From assembly GCA_002254405.1 (NCBI GenBank), contig NJDH01000005.1:1-22849 (forward strand): 22,849 bases of DNA, in the 5' to 3' direction. The position numbers and the translations under genes were made by a program. The notes beneath the pieces are model-generated. The model was not told the origin of the DNA and searched no databases. It was given only the letters and a program-made list of their open reading frames with translations. How positions within the stretch are numbered: position 1 is the first letter of the stretch; the number at the start of each line of letters is the position of its first letter. Positions 16,201 to 22,696 of this stretch are shown in pieces. This DNA is from Candidatus Altarchaeales archaeon ex4484_96 (GTDB taxonomy: Archaea > Altiarchaeota > Altiarchaeia > IMC4 > QMZM01).

Positions 16201-16779
16201 GCCGATGTAGTTTTCTTTAAGGGGTTTGTTTTTGTCATCTAACAGGCCGTATATGCCGCTGTATTTCTGGTCTGTGTCGAGTATGAATGCGATGTCTCCT
16301 GTTGAGTCCAGTAGTGTTTGCAGTATGTTTGTTGTTTTATTGTGTTCTGTGAGGTCTCTTGCTGAGCCGAATAATGCGTTTGTTTTGCCGTTTTTATCAC
16401 GCAGGGGTATCTTGATTATTTCGAGTGTGGTTTGTATGTTGCTGACTGTTTCGGTGTATTTTTCTCTGGTGATTTTTCCTTTTAATGTTTTGTCGTCTGT
16501 TTCATTTGTTTTTTTTGCTAGTTTTTCTGTGAAGAGGTGTTCGTCGGTTTTTCCTTTGATTTGTGATGCGGGTTTTTGGAGTAGTATTTCCATGGCCGGG
16601 TTTACCATGGTGTATCTTTTTTTTTGGTCTTTGGTGAAGATGTAGTCGGGGGTTGTTTCGAATATGTTTTGGAGTATTTTTTTCGTTTGCTCTAGTTGCT
16701 TTTTGGTTTTGTCGCGTTCTCCTGCTGCTGCTGTTATTATTGTTTTAAGTTTATCTTGGGTTCCTGTCTTATCGGGCAT
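13198..16779 (-). CDS. Soluble multi-PAS/GAF sensor histidine kinase
   Basis: This 1193-residue protein has no TM segments. A short coiled coil (18-36) leads to five PAS/PAC modules (about 34-146, 150-264, 274-390, 400-518, 528-642), a GAF domain (about 650-835), a sixth PAS (845-942), HisKA with H970 in AGHELRTPAQS, and HATPase_c with the N-box at 1083-1088, SDTGTGIP at 1114-1121 and GFGIGLSIS. It looks catalytically complete. PAS and GAF domains can bind haem, flavin or small molecules; no cofactor motif is clear here. PAS 4 resembles the fourth PAS of the PocR protein (RMLGKKTQPYEV against RMMGKNVPPYEV). The first 400 residues are Lys/Thr/Asn-rich with A/C third positions, unlike the C-terminal half. 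Two receiver genes follow with overlaps and are the probable phosphate acceptors. Confidence 0.93.
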   Translation of the reverse strand: MPDKTGTQDKLKTIITAAAGERDKTKKQLEQTKKILQNIFETTPDYIFTKDQKKRYTMVNPAMEILLQKPASQIKGKTDEHLFTEKLAKKTNETDDKTLKGKITREKYTETVSNIQTTLEIIKIPLRDKNGKTNALFGSARDLTEHNKTTNILQTLLDSTGDIAFILDTDQKYSGIYGLLDDKNKPLKENYIGRKIREVHGDESIIHEIHTEQALRGEETIYEWSTTDSLGPRDYQIHLKPMLNPQNEIIGVLGAGLDITEHKKTIKKLRKQEKKIFELTEMLPVMAFETDEQANIKYANHRLLNQTGYLEDKSIKGLNVTQLIKPEEKNQAEIDIKRTLRGEKVEDREYTIQRKNNTTFPALMHLNPIMKENKPAGIMGFIINLSNQKKTEKTIKEVEDRYNQIFETSPDAMVLLDNKGKFIKTNNRLHELIGYDKLEIIGVNLLNASFIPAQSKIRIMKNFSQRMLGKKTQPYEVDFITKSGVKKTGLINATALRDGAGKIIGDFAIISDTSDRKKSKQLLEKAYKTNKDIIEKAPFGIYLVNERGGIDYVNPQMIEIAGDTYEQFKNLNVFRLPTYEKIGLTQKIKDGLKGKYFELGSIKYTSYYGGKATVRNFTGIPLEGDKGPTVLVIVEDITEMKQAEDELRQQTEDLLLINSLSVSANIGEKTTEILRIFARETRKNFNCFGATIYLLSRDKKKLVLPRDHVYSAIDQRLVKAFGRKVGTKTMKELIIPLREGSIYHKIVEEAEPKIINNPDEIRVFVKELFNNRQIIEYMQAVYNTLGIKSLIIIPLFSGDDCIGLMEVTRKKRFSKSDLQRLSFIAENLTTVLNRKMAEEDLAASKAGFHNIVENSADGVMVLDEDNIVRYINPVVEMFFEKSREDFTGKSFGLSFKSGDSVEVGIRRENNRPGIGEMRVVKTRWEDEPAYLAVIRDITERKKMEETIKTQVKELEKLDKAKTEFISIAGHELRTPAQSMILATDILLGGSDLKPSEKKYLDIIKKESLRLKKLINDLLDLSALQLGKTDLYLDKISVDSLLADVGEEMRLEAEDKGVTLVYKAADNLVELSVDESKLKRVLLNLVNNSIKHTPAGGLVSVTVKSSANVVLFCVSDTGTGIPQDLQDKLFERFFQVNPMVDKDKGFGIGLSISKEIIEAHGGAIWCESKEGEGSSFYFTIPLGGKTDGEDNGSR
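13232..13236 (-). promoter_or_regulatory. Shine-Dalgarno that fixes the start at 13223
   Basis: On the minus strand GGAGG lies 8 nt before the ATG at 13223, inside the 3' end of the kinase gene. It supports the 148-residue form of the receiver over the longer frame. Confidence 0.65.
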
Positions 16780-16815
16780 TTTTTCGGATAGATTGTTTAC
16801 TATATTTGCATATGG

Positions 16816-16826
16816 ACTATATAATC
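16816..16826 (-). promoter_or_regulatory. TATA-like box of the soluble kinase operon
   Basis: On the minus strand agattatatag lies 37-47 nt upstream of the ATG at 16779. There is no SD before the ATG. Confidence 0.45.
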
Positions 16827-16972
16827 TTTTAGCATTCGTATATTTTTTGTCAATAATTTAGTAAAATTGATGCTCGTTTTTGCCCGGGTTGCTTATCCTT
16901 TTTTTAGAACACCTATATTGAAATATTATTCGATAAAATATTGAATATTTGATGATATTATGTAAACATATC

Positions 16973-16983
16973 GATATATATAT
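16973..16983 (+). promoter_or_regulatory. TATA-like box of the surface-glycan operon
   Basis: The sequence gatatatatat lies about 41-51 nt before the ATG at 17024 (26-36 nt before the alternative ATG at 17009). It sits in the A/T-rich gap between the divergent kinase and glycosyltransferase genes; the rest of that gap shows no gene. Confidence 0.45.
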
Positions 16984-17023
16984 TGTCTTAGCGTAAATAA
17001 TTTTATGTATGTGCAGCAATAGA

Positions 17024-17689
17024 ATGAAACCCCTGAAGACCTGTGCCGTGATACCCGCATTCAACGAGGAAAAAAACATCGCCAACGTAGTGAATGAAAC
17101 AAAAAAACACGTAGACACCGTAATAGTAGTAGACGACGGCAGCACAGATAAAACCCCAAAGGAGGCGACAAAAGCAGATATTTTCCTGAAGCATATAGTG
17201 AACATGGGTAAGGGCTTCGCCCTGCAGACCGGCGTAGAGAGGGCTTTAATGGAGGACGTGAATGTGATTGTCTGTCTGGACGGGGATAACCAGCATAATC
17301 CAGGAGACATACCCAAGCTCGTTGGAGCATTGATTGAGCAGGACATGGATATCGTATTTGGCTCCCGGTCCCTGAATGGTGACATGCCTTGGGTTTTAAG
17401 GTTCGGTAACTGGTGGCTTTGCAAAAGCGCCCAGATGCTTTTTGGTTCCAGCATAAGTGATTCGCAGACCGGTTTTAAAGCATTCAGGAAAGAAACGTAT
17501 GATAAAATCAGGTGGAAGTCAAAAAGTTATTCCATGGATTCTGAGATTATCATGCGTGTTGGAAAAAACAACCTTAGACATGTCCAGGTTCCGATTAAAA
17601 CACATTATCACTGTGGGCATAAGGGCACCACGATAATTGATGGTTTGAGGATTTTCAGGGATATGTTGTTTTGGAGGATGTGGGGATGA
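17024..17689 (+). CDS. Family 2 glycosyltransferase, DPM1-like (polyprenyl-phosphate hexose synthase type)
   Basis: This is a 221-residue GT-A enzyme: nucleotide-binding start CAVIPAFNEEKNI, IVVDDGSTDKT, NMGKGFALQTG, the DxD metal site in CLDGDNQH (D86, D88), then FGSRSLNG and DSQTGFKAFRK, as in dolichyl-phosphate mannose synthase relatives. It probably moves a hexose from a nucleotide sugar to a polyprenyl phosphate at the cytoplasmic face. There are no C-terminal TM segments, so membrane attachment would need a partner; the overlapping DUF2304 gene is the candidate. The ATG at 17024 is preferred to that at 17009 (five residues longer) because it matches the TATA-to-ATG distance of the other first genes; the choice is uncertain. 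It is the first gene of the surface-glycan operon. Confidence 0.88.
   Translation: MKPLKTCAVIPAFNEEKNIANVVNETKKHVDTVIVVDDGSTDKTPKEATKADIFLKHIVNMGKGFALQTGVERALMEDVNVIVCLDGDNQHNPGDIPKLVGALIEQDMDIVFGSRSLNGDMPWVLRFGNWWLCKSAQMLFGSSISDSQTGFKAFRKETYDKIRWKSKSYSMDSEIIMRVGKNNLRHVQVPIKTHYHCGHKGTTIIDGLRIFRDMLFWRMWG
17673..17677 (+). promoter_or_regulatory. Shine-Dalgarno of the DUF2304 gene
   Basis: GGAGG lies 8 nt before the ATG at 17686. This favours that ATG over a TTG at 17671, which overlaps the SD itself. Confidence 0.65.
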
Positions 17690-18012
17690 TTCTGGGAATC
17701 CAGATTGTGGGTTTTGTTTTTTCGCTGTTCATGAGCTATCTCACGTTTTTGTATTATCGCAGGGGCGATTATCGTTTCAGGGATTTTGGTGTTTGGATGG
17801 TTATCTGGACTATTTTCACTTATGTTGTTCTTGCCCCCAACTCATTCGGTGAGCTGCTGAAACCCCTGAAGGTCAGCCGCCTGATGGATTTGTTCACCAT
17901 TATCTCTTTCATAGCGGTGTTGGGTATCGTATTTTACCTTTACCTGATAACGCGCAGAAACGAGGATAAGATAAACAGGATAGTAAGGGAAATCGCCTTA
18001 AACAGGGAGTGA
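17686..18012 (+). CDS. DUF2304 family small membrane protein
   Basis: This 108-residue protein has three TM segments (about 2-23, 34-52 and 67-89) and a short charged C-terminus. The pattern YLTFLYYRRGDYRFRDFGVW, WTIFTYVVLAP and a final ITRRNEDKINRIVREIA is that of DUF2304 proteins, which usually sit beside GT2 genes. The ATG overlaps the glycosyltransferase stop (ATGA), so the two are made together. The likely role is to anchor or help the soluble DPM1-like enzyme at the membrane, much as DPM2/DPM3 do in eukaryotes; this is inference, as the family has no proven function known to me. Confidence 0.82.
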   Translation: MILGIQIVGFVFSLFMSYLTFLYYRRGDYRFRDFGVWMVIWTIFTYVVLAPNSFGELLKPLKVSRLMDLFTIISFIAVLGIVFYLYLITRRNEDKINRIVREIALNRE

Positions 18013-18015
18013 AAT

Positions 18016-19098
18016 ATGAAAATCACAATTATAGTGGGGACCAGACCAGAGATTATTAAGATGTCTCCCTTGATCCGGGTATTTGAGAGTCGTGACATTA
18101 ACTACTTTATCCTCCACACCGGGCAGCATTATTCATATAACATGGACAGAATTTTTTTCGAACAGCTACAGCTCCCTGACGTAAAATATAATCTTGACGT
18201 TGGCTCTGGTTCGCATGCCAAGCAGACGAGTGAAATGCTTTTGAAAATAGAGTCGGTCCTAAAAAAAGAAAAACCAGACCTGATTCTGGTAGAAGGCGAT
18301 ACCAATACCGTATTGTCCGGGGCTTTGGCGGCTTCAAAATCAGATATTAAGGTAGGGCATGTTGAAGCTGGTTTAAGAAGTTATGACAGGGGCATGCCAG
18401 AGGAGGTTAATCGTGTTCTAACCGATCATTGCTCGGATTTGTTGTTCGCCCCCACAGTAAACGCTTATAATACCTTAATAGGCGAGAACATCAGCTCTGA
18501 GAAGGTTTATATCACAGGCAACACAATCGTTGACGCGGTTAAACATAACCTAAGGTTGATGGACGATGACGTGGATGTTTTATCCGAGCTGGGTTTGGAA
18601 CCCCAAAAATACTTTCTGCTAACATTACACAGGCAGGAGAACGTTGATGATCGAACCAAACTGAAAAATATTTTCCTGGGTTTGGAGTATCTGAGGGAAT
18701 TTGGGTTGCCCATAGTTTACCCGGTTCATCCCCGGACAAGAAAGAGACTGAATGATTTTGGTTTAGAATCCGATGTTTTGAATTTCATAGAACCGGTTGA
18801 TTATTTCAGGTTTCTTCAGCTTGAAAAGCATGCTTCCCTTGTTTTAACGGATTCCGGAGGGGTGCAGGAGGAGTCCTGTATCCTAGGCGTTCCCTGCGTG
18901 ACCTTACGGGAAAATACCGAAAGGCCTGAGACCCTGGATGCCGGCTCTAATATGTTGGCCGGGGCCGATCCCAGGCGGATTCTTGAATGTGCGGGCATCA
19001 TGCTCGGCAGGGTTAATGGTTGGGATAACCCCTTTGGGGATGGGAAGGCAGGTGAGCAAATAACCAACATTTTGGAGAGTGATATGGATGGAAACTGA
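18016..19098 (+). CDS. wecB: UDP-N-acetylglucosamine 2-epimerase (non-hydrolysing)
   Basis: This 360-residue enzyme interconverts UDP-GlcNAc and UDP-ManNAc, supplying ManNAc-type sugars for surface glycans. Family marks are GTRPEIIKMSPL (8-19), HTGQHYSYNMD (34-44), VEGDTNTVLSGALAA with D95, HVEAGLRSYDRGMPEEVNR with E118 and E130, LTLHRQENVD with H205, PVHPRTRKRL, LTDSGGVQEES and LRENTERPET. These residues correspond to the catalytic D95, E117, E131 and H213 of E. coli WecB. The length is typical. GGAG lies a few bases before the ATG. It starts 3 nt after the DUF2304 gene and overlaps the next gene by 11 nt. No UDP-ManNAc dehydrogenase gene is visible in the window. Confidence 0.94.
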   Translation: MKITIIVGTRPEIIKMSPLIRVFESRDINYFILHTGQHYSYNMDRIFFEQLQLPDVKYNLDVGSGSHAKQTSEMLLKIESVLKKEKPDLILVEGDTNTVLSGALAASKSDIKVGHVEAGLRSYDRGMPEEVNRVLTDHCSDLLFAPTVNAYNTLIGENISSEKVYITGNTIVDAVKHNLRLMDDDVDVLSELGLEPQKYFLLTLHRQENVDDRTKLKNIFLGLEYLREFGLPIVYPVHPRTRKRLNDFGLESDVLNFIEPVDYFRFLQLEKHASLVLTDSGGVQEESCILGVPCVTLRENTERPETLDAGSNMLAGADPRRILECAGIMLGRVNGWDNPFGDGKAGEQITNILESDMDGN

Positions 19099-20014
19099 GA
19101 GGATACTTGTATCTGGAGGAAAGGGTTTCATTGGAACAAACCTTGTTAAGGAATTGAGGGACAGGGGTCATGAGGTATGGTCCTGCGATCTTATGAATTC
19201 CGGGCTTGATAATTATGTCAGGTGTGATGTAAGCAGGTACAGGCAGATGCAGGAACTGTTCGCAGAACACGACTTCGACTATGTCTACCATCTTGCCGCA
19301 GAATACGGCAGGTGGAACGGTGAGGATTACTACGAAAACCTCTGGCTGACCAATGTGGTGGGGACGAAACACATGCTACATTTCCAGCAAAAAAAAGGCT
19401 TCAGGTTGATTCATTTTAGCAGCGCAGAGGTCTACGGAGATTATGAGGGTGTGATGAGTGAGAACGTGATGGACGATATCGCGATAAAGCAGATGAACGA
19501 TTATGCTATGACGAAGTGGGTGAATGAATTGCAGGTTATTAACTCGATGGGTATGTTTGCTACCGAGTCTGTGATAGTGAGGCCCGTGAACGCATACGGC
19601 CCCCACGAGCATTATACCCCCTACAGGGGAGTCATCCCAAAATTCATTTATAATGCGCTGATGGACAGGCCCTACACCGTTTACCGGGGGCATAAGAGGA
19701 TCTTTGATTATGTTGAGGATACCTGCAGGACCTTCGCCAATATTGTGGATAATTTCAAGCCCGGGGAAGCCTATAATGTGGGTGGGAGTCCAAGATGGGA
19801 GTGTGATATTAAACACATCTCGGACCTTATCCTGAAAGAAACGGGTAAAGACGACTCCAACGTAACCTACAAGGAGGCGGAACCATTCACTACCCGGGTA
19901 AAGCGCATGGATTTCACTAAGGCAGTCAGGGATTTGAATCACAACCCGGAAATCCCCCCTGATAAGGGAATCCCAAAGACGGTGAAGTGGTTCAAAGAAC
20001 AACACAATCTTTAA
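19088..20014 (+). CDS. NAD-dependent sugar epimerase/dehydratase (extended SDR)
   Basis: This 308-residue Rossmann enzyme has the nucleotide-binding loop SGGKGFIGTN (9-18), HLAAEYG (68-74), the catalytic Ser region HFSSAEVYG, Y139-x-x-x-K143 in YAMTKW, and RPVNAYGPHE. It belongs with the UDP-glucose 4-epimerase / dTDP-glucose 4,6-dehydratase / UDP-glucuronate decarboxylase group and should act on a nucleotide sugar at C4. The substrate cannot be told from sequence. The ATG at 19088 (GGAG about 10 nt upstream) is preferred to a GTG at 19079 that adds three residues. It is co-transcribed with wecB (11 nt overlap) and the next SDR gene (9 nt gap). Confidence 0.88.
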   Translation: METERILVSGGKGFIGTNLVKELRDRGHEVWSCDLMNSGLDNYVRCDVSRYRQMQELFAEHDFDYVYHLAAEYGRWNGEDYYENLWLTNVVGTKHMLHFQQKKGFRLIHFSSAEVYGDYEGVMSENVMDDIAIKQMNDYAMTKWVNELQVINSMGMFATESVIVRPVNAYGPHEHYTPYRGVIPKFIYNALMDRPYTVYRGHKRIFDYVEDTCRTFANIVDNFKPGEAYNVGGSPRWECDIKHISDLILKETGKDDSNVTYKEAEPFTTRVKRMDFTKAVRDLNHNPEIPPDKGIPKTVKWFKEQHNL

Positions 20015-20023
20015 GGTGATAAT

Positions 20024-21025
20024 ATGGAGGATATAACCGCAGGATATAAGGGAAAAACCATTTTTGTAACCGGGGGTGCCGGTTCAATAGGAAGTAATTT
20101 ATGCAGACGGTTAAGCGAGTGTGAAACGAAAAAGGTAGTCATATTGGATAACCTGTCCTCCGCCTACTCATGGAATATCCCGGATGCCGTAAACATCCAA
20201 TTTATTGAGGGAGACATCCTGGATGATGAAACCCTGAAAAGGGTTTTCAGGATGAACCCGGATTATGTGTTTCATCTGGCTGCTCATTTCGCTAACCAGA
20301 ATTCAGTGGACAGCCCGGAAACCGATTTGAGGGTCAACGGGTTGGGAATTCTTAAGGTGCTGCAGTATGCCAATCTGGCGGACGTTGAAAGGTTCGTGTA
20401 TTCTTCATCTGGCTGCGGCGTCTATGGCCTTGATTCCAGGATACCCTTCAGGGAGGAGGATGTTTCCATAAGCCTACATACCCCATATCAGGTAACCAAA
20501 CTGCTTGGGGAACTCTATACATATTATTTCCATAACCTGTATGATCTGCCGGTGGTTAATGCAAGATTCTTTAATGTCTTTGGCCCAGGCGAGGTTCCGG
20601 GCAGGTACAGGAACGTCATACCCAACTTTTTTTATTGGTCTATGATGGAAAAACCATTGCCTATTACCGGATCCGGTGAAGAGACAAGGGACTGGACTTA
20701 CGTTGACGACATAGTAAATGGTTTGCTGGCGATGGGGATTAGGGAGGGGGCTGTTGGACAATCCATTAACCTGGGCTCCGGTGTGGAGCATAAGGTTGTG
20801 GATATGGCAGGTTATGTGAATGAGCTTACGGGCAGCAGGGCAGTAGTGGAGTTTGTGGATAGGAGAGACTGGGACGTGAAGAGCAGATTATGCTCTTCCA
20901 TCGACAAGGCAGGAAGGTTATTGGACTATAAGCCAAAAACCAAGTTCAGGGCAGGATTAGAAAAAACCTATGAGTGGTTCCAGGAAAACTGGGAGAATAT
21001 AAGGGAGAGCGCTGAATTCAGGTGA
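20024..21025 (+). CDS. NAD-dependent sugar epimerase (extended SDR, UDP-glucose 4-epimerase-like)
   Basis: This 333-residue SDR has GGAGSIGSN (17-25), HLAAHFANQNSV with the typical NQNSV/DP step, the SSSGCGVYG Ser region, Y155-x-x-x-K159 in YQVTK, ARFFNVFGPGE, and RDWTYVDDIV with INLGSG for sugar nucleotide binding. It is most like UDP-glucose or UDP-GlcNAc 4-epimerases and UDP-glucuronate decarboxylases. AAGGTGA directly before the ATG is the SD. It shares little sequence with the preceding SDR beyond the fold motifs, so the two probably make different sugars. The stop overlaps a possible GTG start of the next gene. Confidence 0.88.
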   Translation: MEDITAGYKGKTIFVTGGAGSIGSNLCRRLSECETKKVVILDNLSSAYSWNIPDAVNIQFIEGDILDDETLKRVFRMNPDYVFHLAAHFANQNSVDSPETDLRVNGLGILKVLQYANLADVERFVYSSSGCGVYGLDSRIPFREEDVSISLHTPYQVTKLLGELYTYYFHNLYDLPVVNARFFNVFGPGEVPGRYRNVIPNFFYWSMMEKPLPITGSGEETRDWTYVDDIVNGLLAMGIREGAVGQSINLGSGVEHKVVDMAGYVNELTGSRAVVEFVDRRDWDVKSRLCSSIDKAGRLLDYKPKTKFRAGLEKTYEWFQENWENIRESAEFR

Positions 21026-21060
21026 CATACGTTAATCTTTCAGGCCGAAAAAACATTAAA

Positions 21061-22695
21061 ATGATGAACGCATTAAGCATTGACTTGGAGCACTGGCATT
21101 CAAACGAATTCATTAAAAACTATCTGCCCGCCGATACTGAAGACCAGATAATAGATTCAGTATCCCCCCTGCTCAGCCTCCTGGATAAATACGACACATG
21201 CGCAACATTCTTTGTTTTGGGTACTGTTGCAGAAAGTCATCCCGGGCTGGTGAGGGAGATACATGAGATGGGGCATGAAATAGCGTCGCACATGTATTCG
21301 CACAGGATGATTCATGAGCTCGATGAAAATGAATTCGCAGATGAGATAAAAAAATCCATTAATCTCTTGGAGTCCATCACAGGTGAAAAACCGCTTGGCT
21401 TCAGGGCCCCGAATTTTTCAATCGACAACTCCAGCAGATGGGCGCTTAAGATAATTAAGGAAAAAAGATTAAGCTACGATTCCAGCATATTCCCGGTGAA
21501 AACCATGCTCTATGGTGTTCCCAACGCGCCCTCGCACCCCTATAAACCCTCGATGGACGACTTGAGCATGGAAGACCCCGCAGGAGAACTCATCGAATTT
21601 CCGATAAGCGTTTTAAGGTCCATAAGAAACATCCCCGTAGGGGGTGGTTTTTATCTGAGAACCCTGCCCTTCTGGTTTTTGAAATACGCGATTGGAAAAA
21701 TAAATAAAAAAAACCCGGCGATGATATACATTCATCCATGGGAGACCTATAAAAAAACACCAAGGATTAGGGCCCCATTATTCTCGAGATTCCCACATGG
21801 GGAGATAGTTGGCATATCACCTGCTTTCTCCGTTAAAACATTACTCGGGAAGGCTATTGTATCGATGCCTTTCTTTGAGTACGGGGGACCATGCGTACGT
21901 AAAGGATTTGAGGGGTTTATTTATGCTATCTCGAAGTACTACAAGGATAAAGTCGAAGACGATGGCATAGATTATGTTGAATTAAGGATTTCTCCGGGTG
22001 AAAAAAACGAAGACTTGATGAAAAACGGATTCAGCAGGCAACTGAAGGCATATGGATTCCACATCAACGTCAAGGATATGGATTTTGAGAAGGACATCTG
22101 GCGAGGGTTATACACGAAAAAATCCAGAGTGAGAAACTCGGTAAGGAAAGCAAAGAAAAAAGGCGTGCGCGTGAAAGAAGATGATGACATGGGGGCGTAC
22201 TATAGGCTGTACCTTAAAACAATGTCTAAACTGGGAACACCACCCCACCCCCGCGAACTGTTCGATAACATCAATAAACACATAGCCCCATATTCAAGAT
22301 TCACCTTCGCCTACCTGAGTAAAAAACCGATAGCGGCTATGATGAGTCTATGTTATAATAAGAGGGATCTTATGGTGGGTTTGGTTTCAGACCCGGCTTA
22401 TTATGATCTACACGCTAATGATCTGCTGTATAATGAACAGATTGAATACGCTACAAAAAACGGGTTTGAAGTTGTTGATTTTGGAAGAACAAGACCCAAC
22501 TCAACATACGAGAGATATAAAAGGAAGTGGGGTGCAATACAAACCGAGATGTACAGTTACGTATACCCGAAAACGGCGGCTGAGAGGATTAACCCCTATA
22601 AGAATTATCTCCGCTTTTCCGGGTTAACCAAGAGAATCCCTTGGATTTTCACTAAAACGAGAATCGGCCCGCACCTGGCTGAAAGATTTCCATAA
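21061..22695 (+). CDS. Polysaccharide deacetylase (XrtA/PEP-CTERM type) fused to a FemAB-like GNAT domain
   Basis: This 544-residue two-domain protein starts at MMNALSIDLEHW, as deacetylases of this subfamily do; a GTG at 21022 overlapping the previous stop would add 13 residues. Deacetylase marks are D8 and E10, H77-x-x-x-H81, FRAP (114-117), YDSSIFP (D140) and YIHPWE (H225). From about residue 247 it turns into a FemAB-type domain like those of PEP-CTERM/exosortase loci: GEIVGISPAFSVKTLLG, SMPFFEYGGP, TMSKLGTPPHPRELF, VDFGRTRPNSTYERYKRKWG. The first 50 or so residues normal for FemAB and the usual end of the deacetylase are both missing at the join (about 21787-21810). It likely removes acetyl groups from an exopolysaccharide; the FemAB half may add an aminoacyl or acyl group (inference). 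Confidence 0.85.
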   Translation: MMNALSIDLEHWHSNEFIKNYLPADTEDQIIDSVSPLLSLLDKYDTCATFFVLGTVAESHPGLVREIHEMGHEIASHMYSHRMIHELDENEFADEIKKSINLLESITGEKPLGFRAPNFSIDNSSRWALKIIKEKRLSYDSSIFPVKTMLYGVPNAPSHPYKPSMDDLSMEDPAGELIEFPISVLRSIRNIPVGGGFYLRTLPFWFLKYAIGKINKKNPAMIYIHPWETYKKTPRIRAPLFSRFPHGEIVGISPAFSVKTLLGKAIVSMPFFEYGGPCVRKGFEGFIYAISKYYKDKVEDDGIDYVELRISPGEKNEDLMKNGFSRQLKAYGFHINVKDMDFEKDIWRGLYTKKSRVRNSVRKAKKKGVRVKEDDDMGAYYRLYLKTMSKLGTPPHPRELFDNINKHIAPYSRFTFAYLSKKPIAAMMSLCYNKRDLMVGLVSDPAYYDLHANDLLYNEQIEYATKNGFEVVDFGRTRPNSTYERYKRKWGAIQTEMYSYVYPKTAAERINPYKNYLRFSGLTKRIPWIFTKTRIGPHLAERFP

Positions 22696-22696
22696 A

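Noticed and set aside
16780..17023. Possible replication origin at the switch of base skew
   Set aside because: The switch follows the divergent gene starts, no origin repeats or cdc6/orc gene are visible, and its direction (G/T-rich to C/A-rich) is opposite to that expected for an origin.
16858..17454. Minus-strand frame covering the divergent promoter and the start of the glycosyltransferase
   Set aside because: Most of it is antisense to conserved GT2 motifs and the rest is A/T-rich promoter DNA.
19376..20005. Minus-strand frame of 209 codons opposite the first SDR gene
   Set aside because: The plus strand carries a complete SDR with nucleotide-binding loop and YxxxK; the antisense frame shows no recognisable domain.
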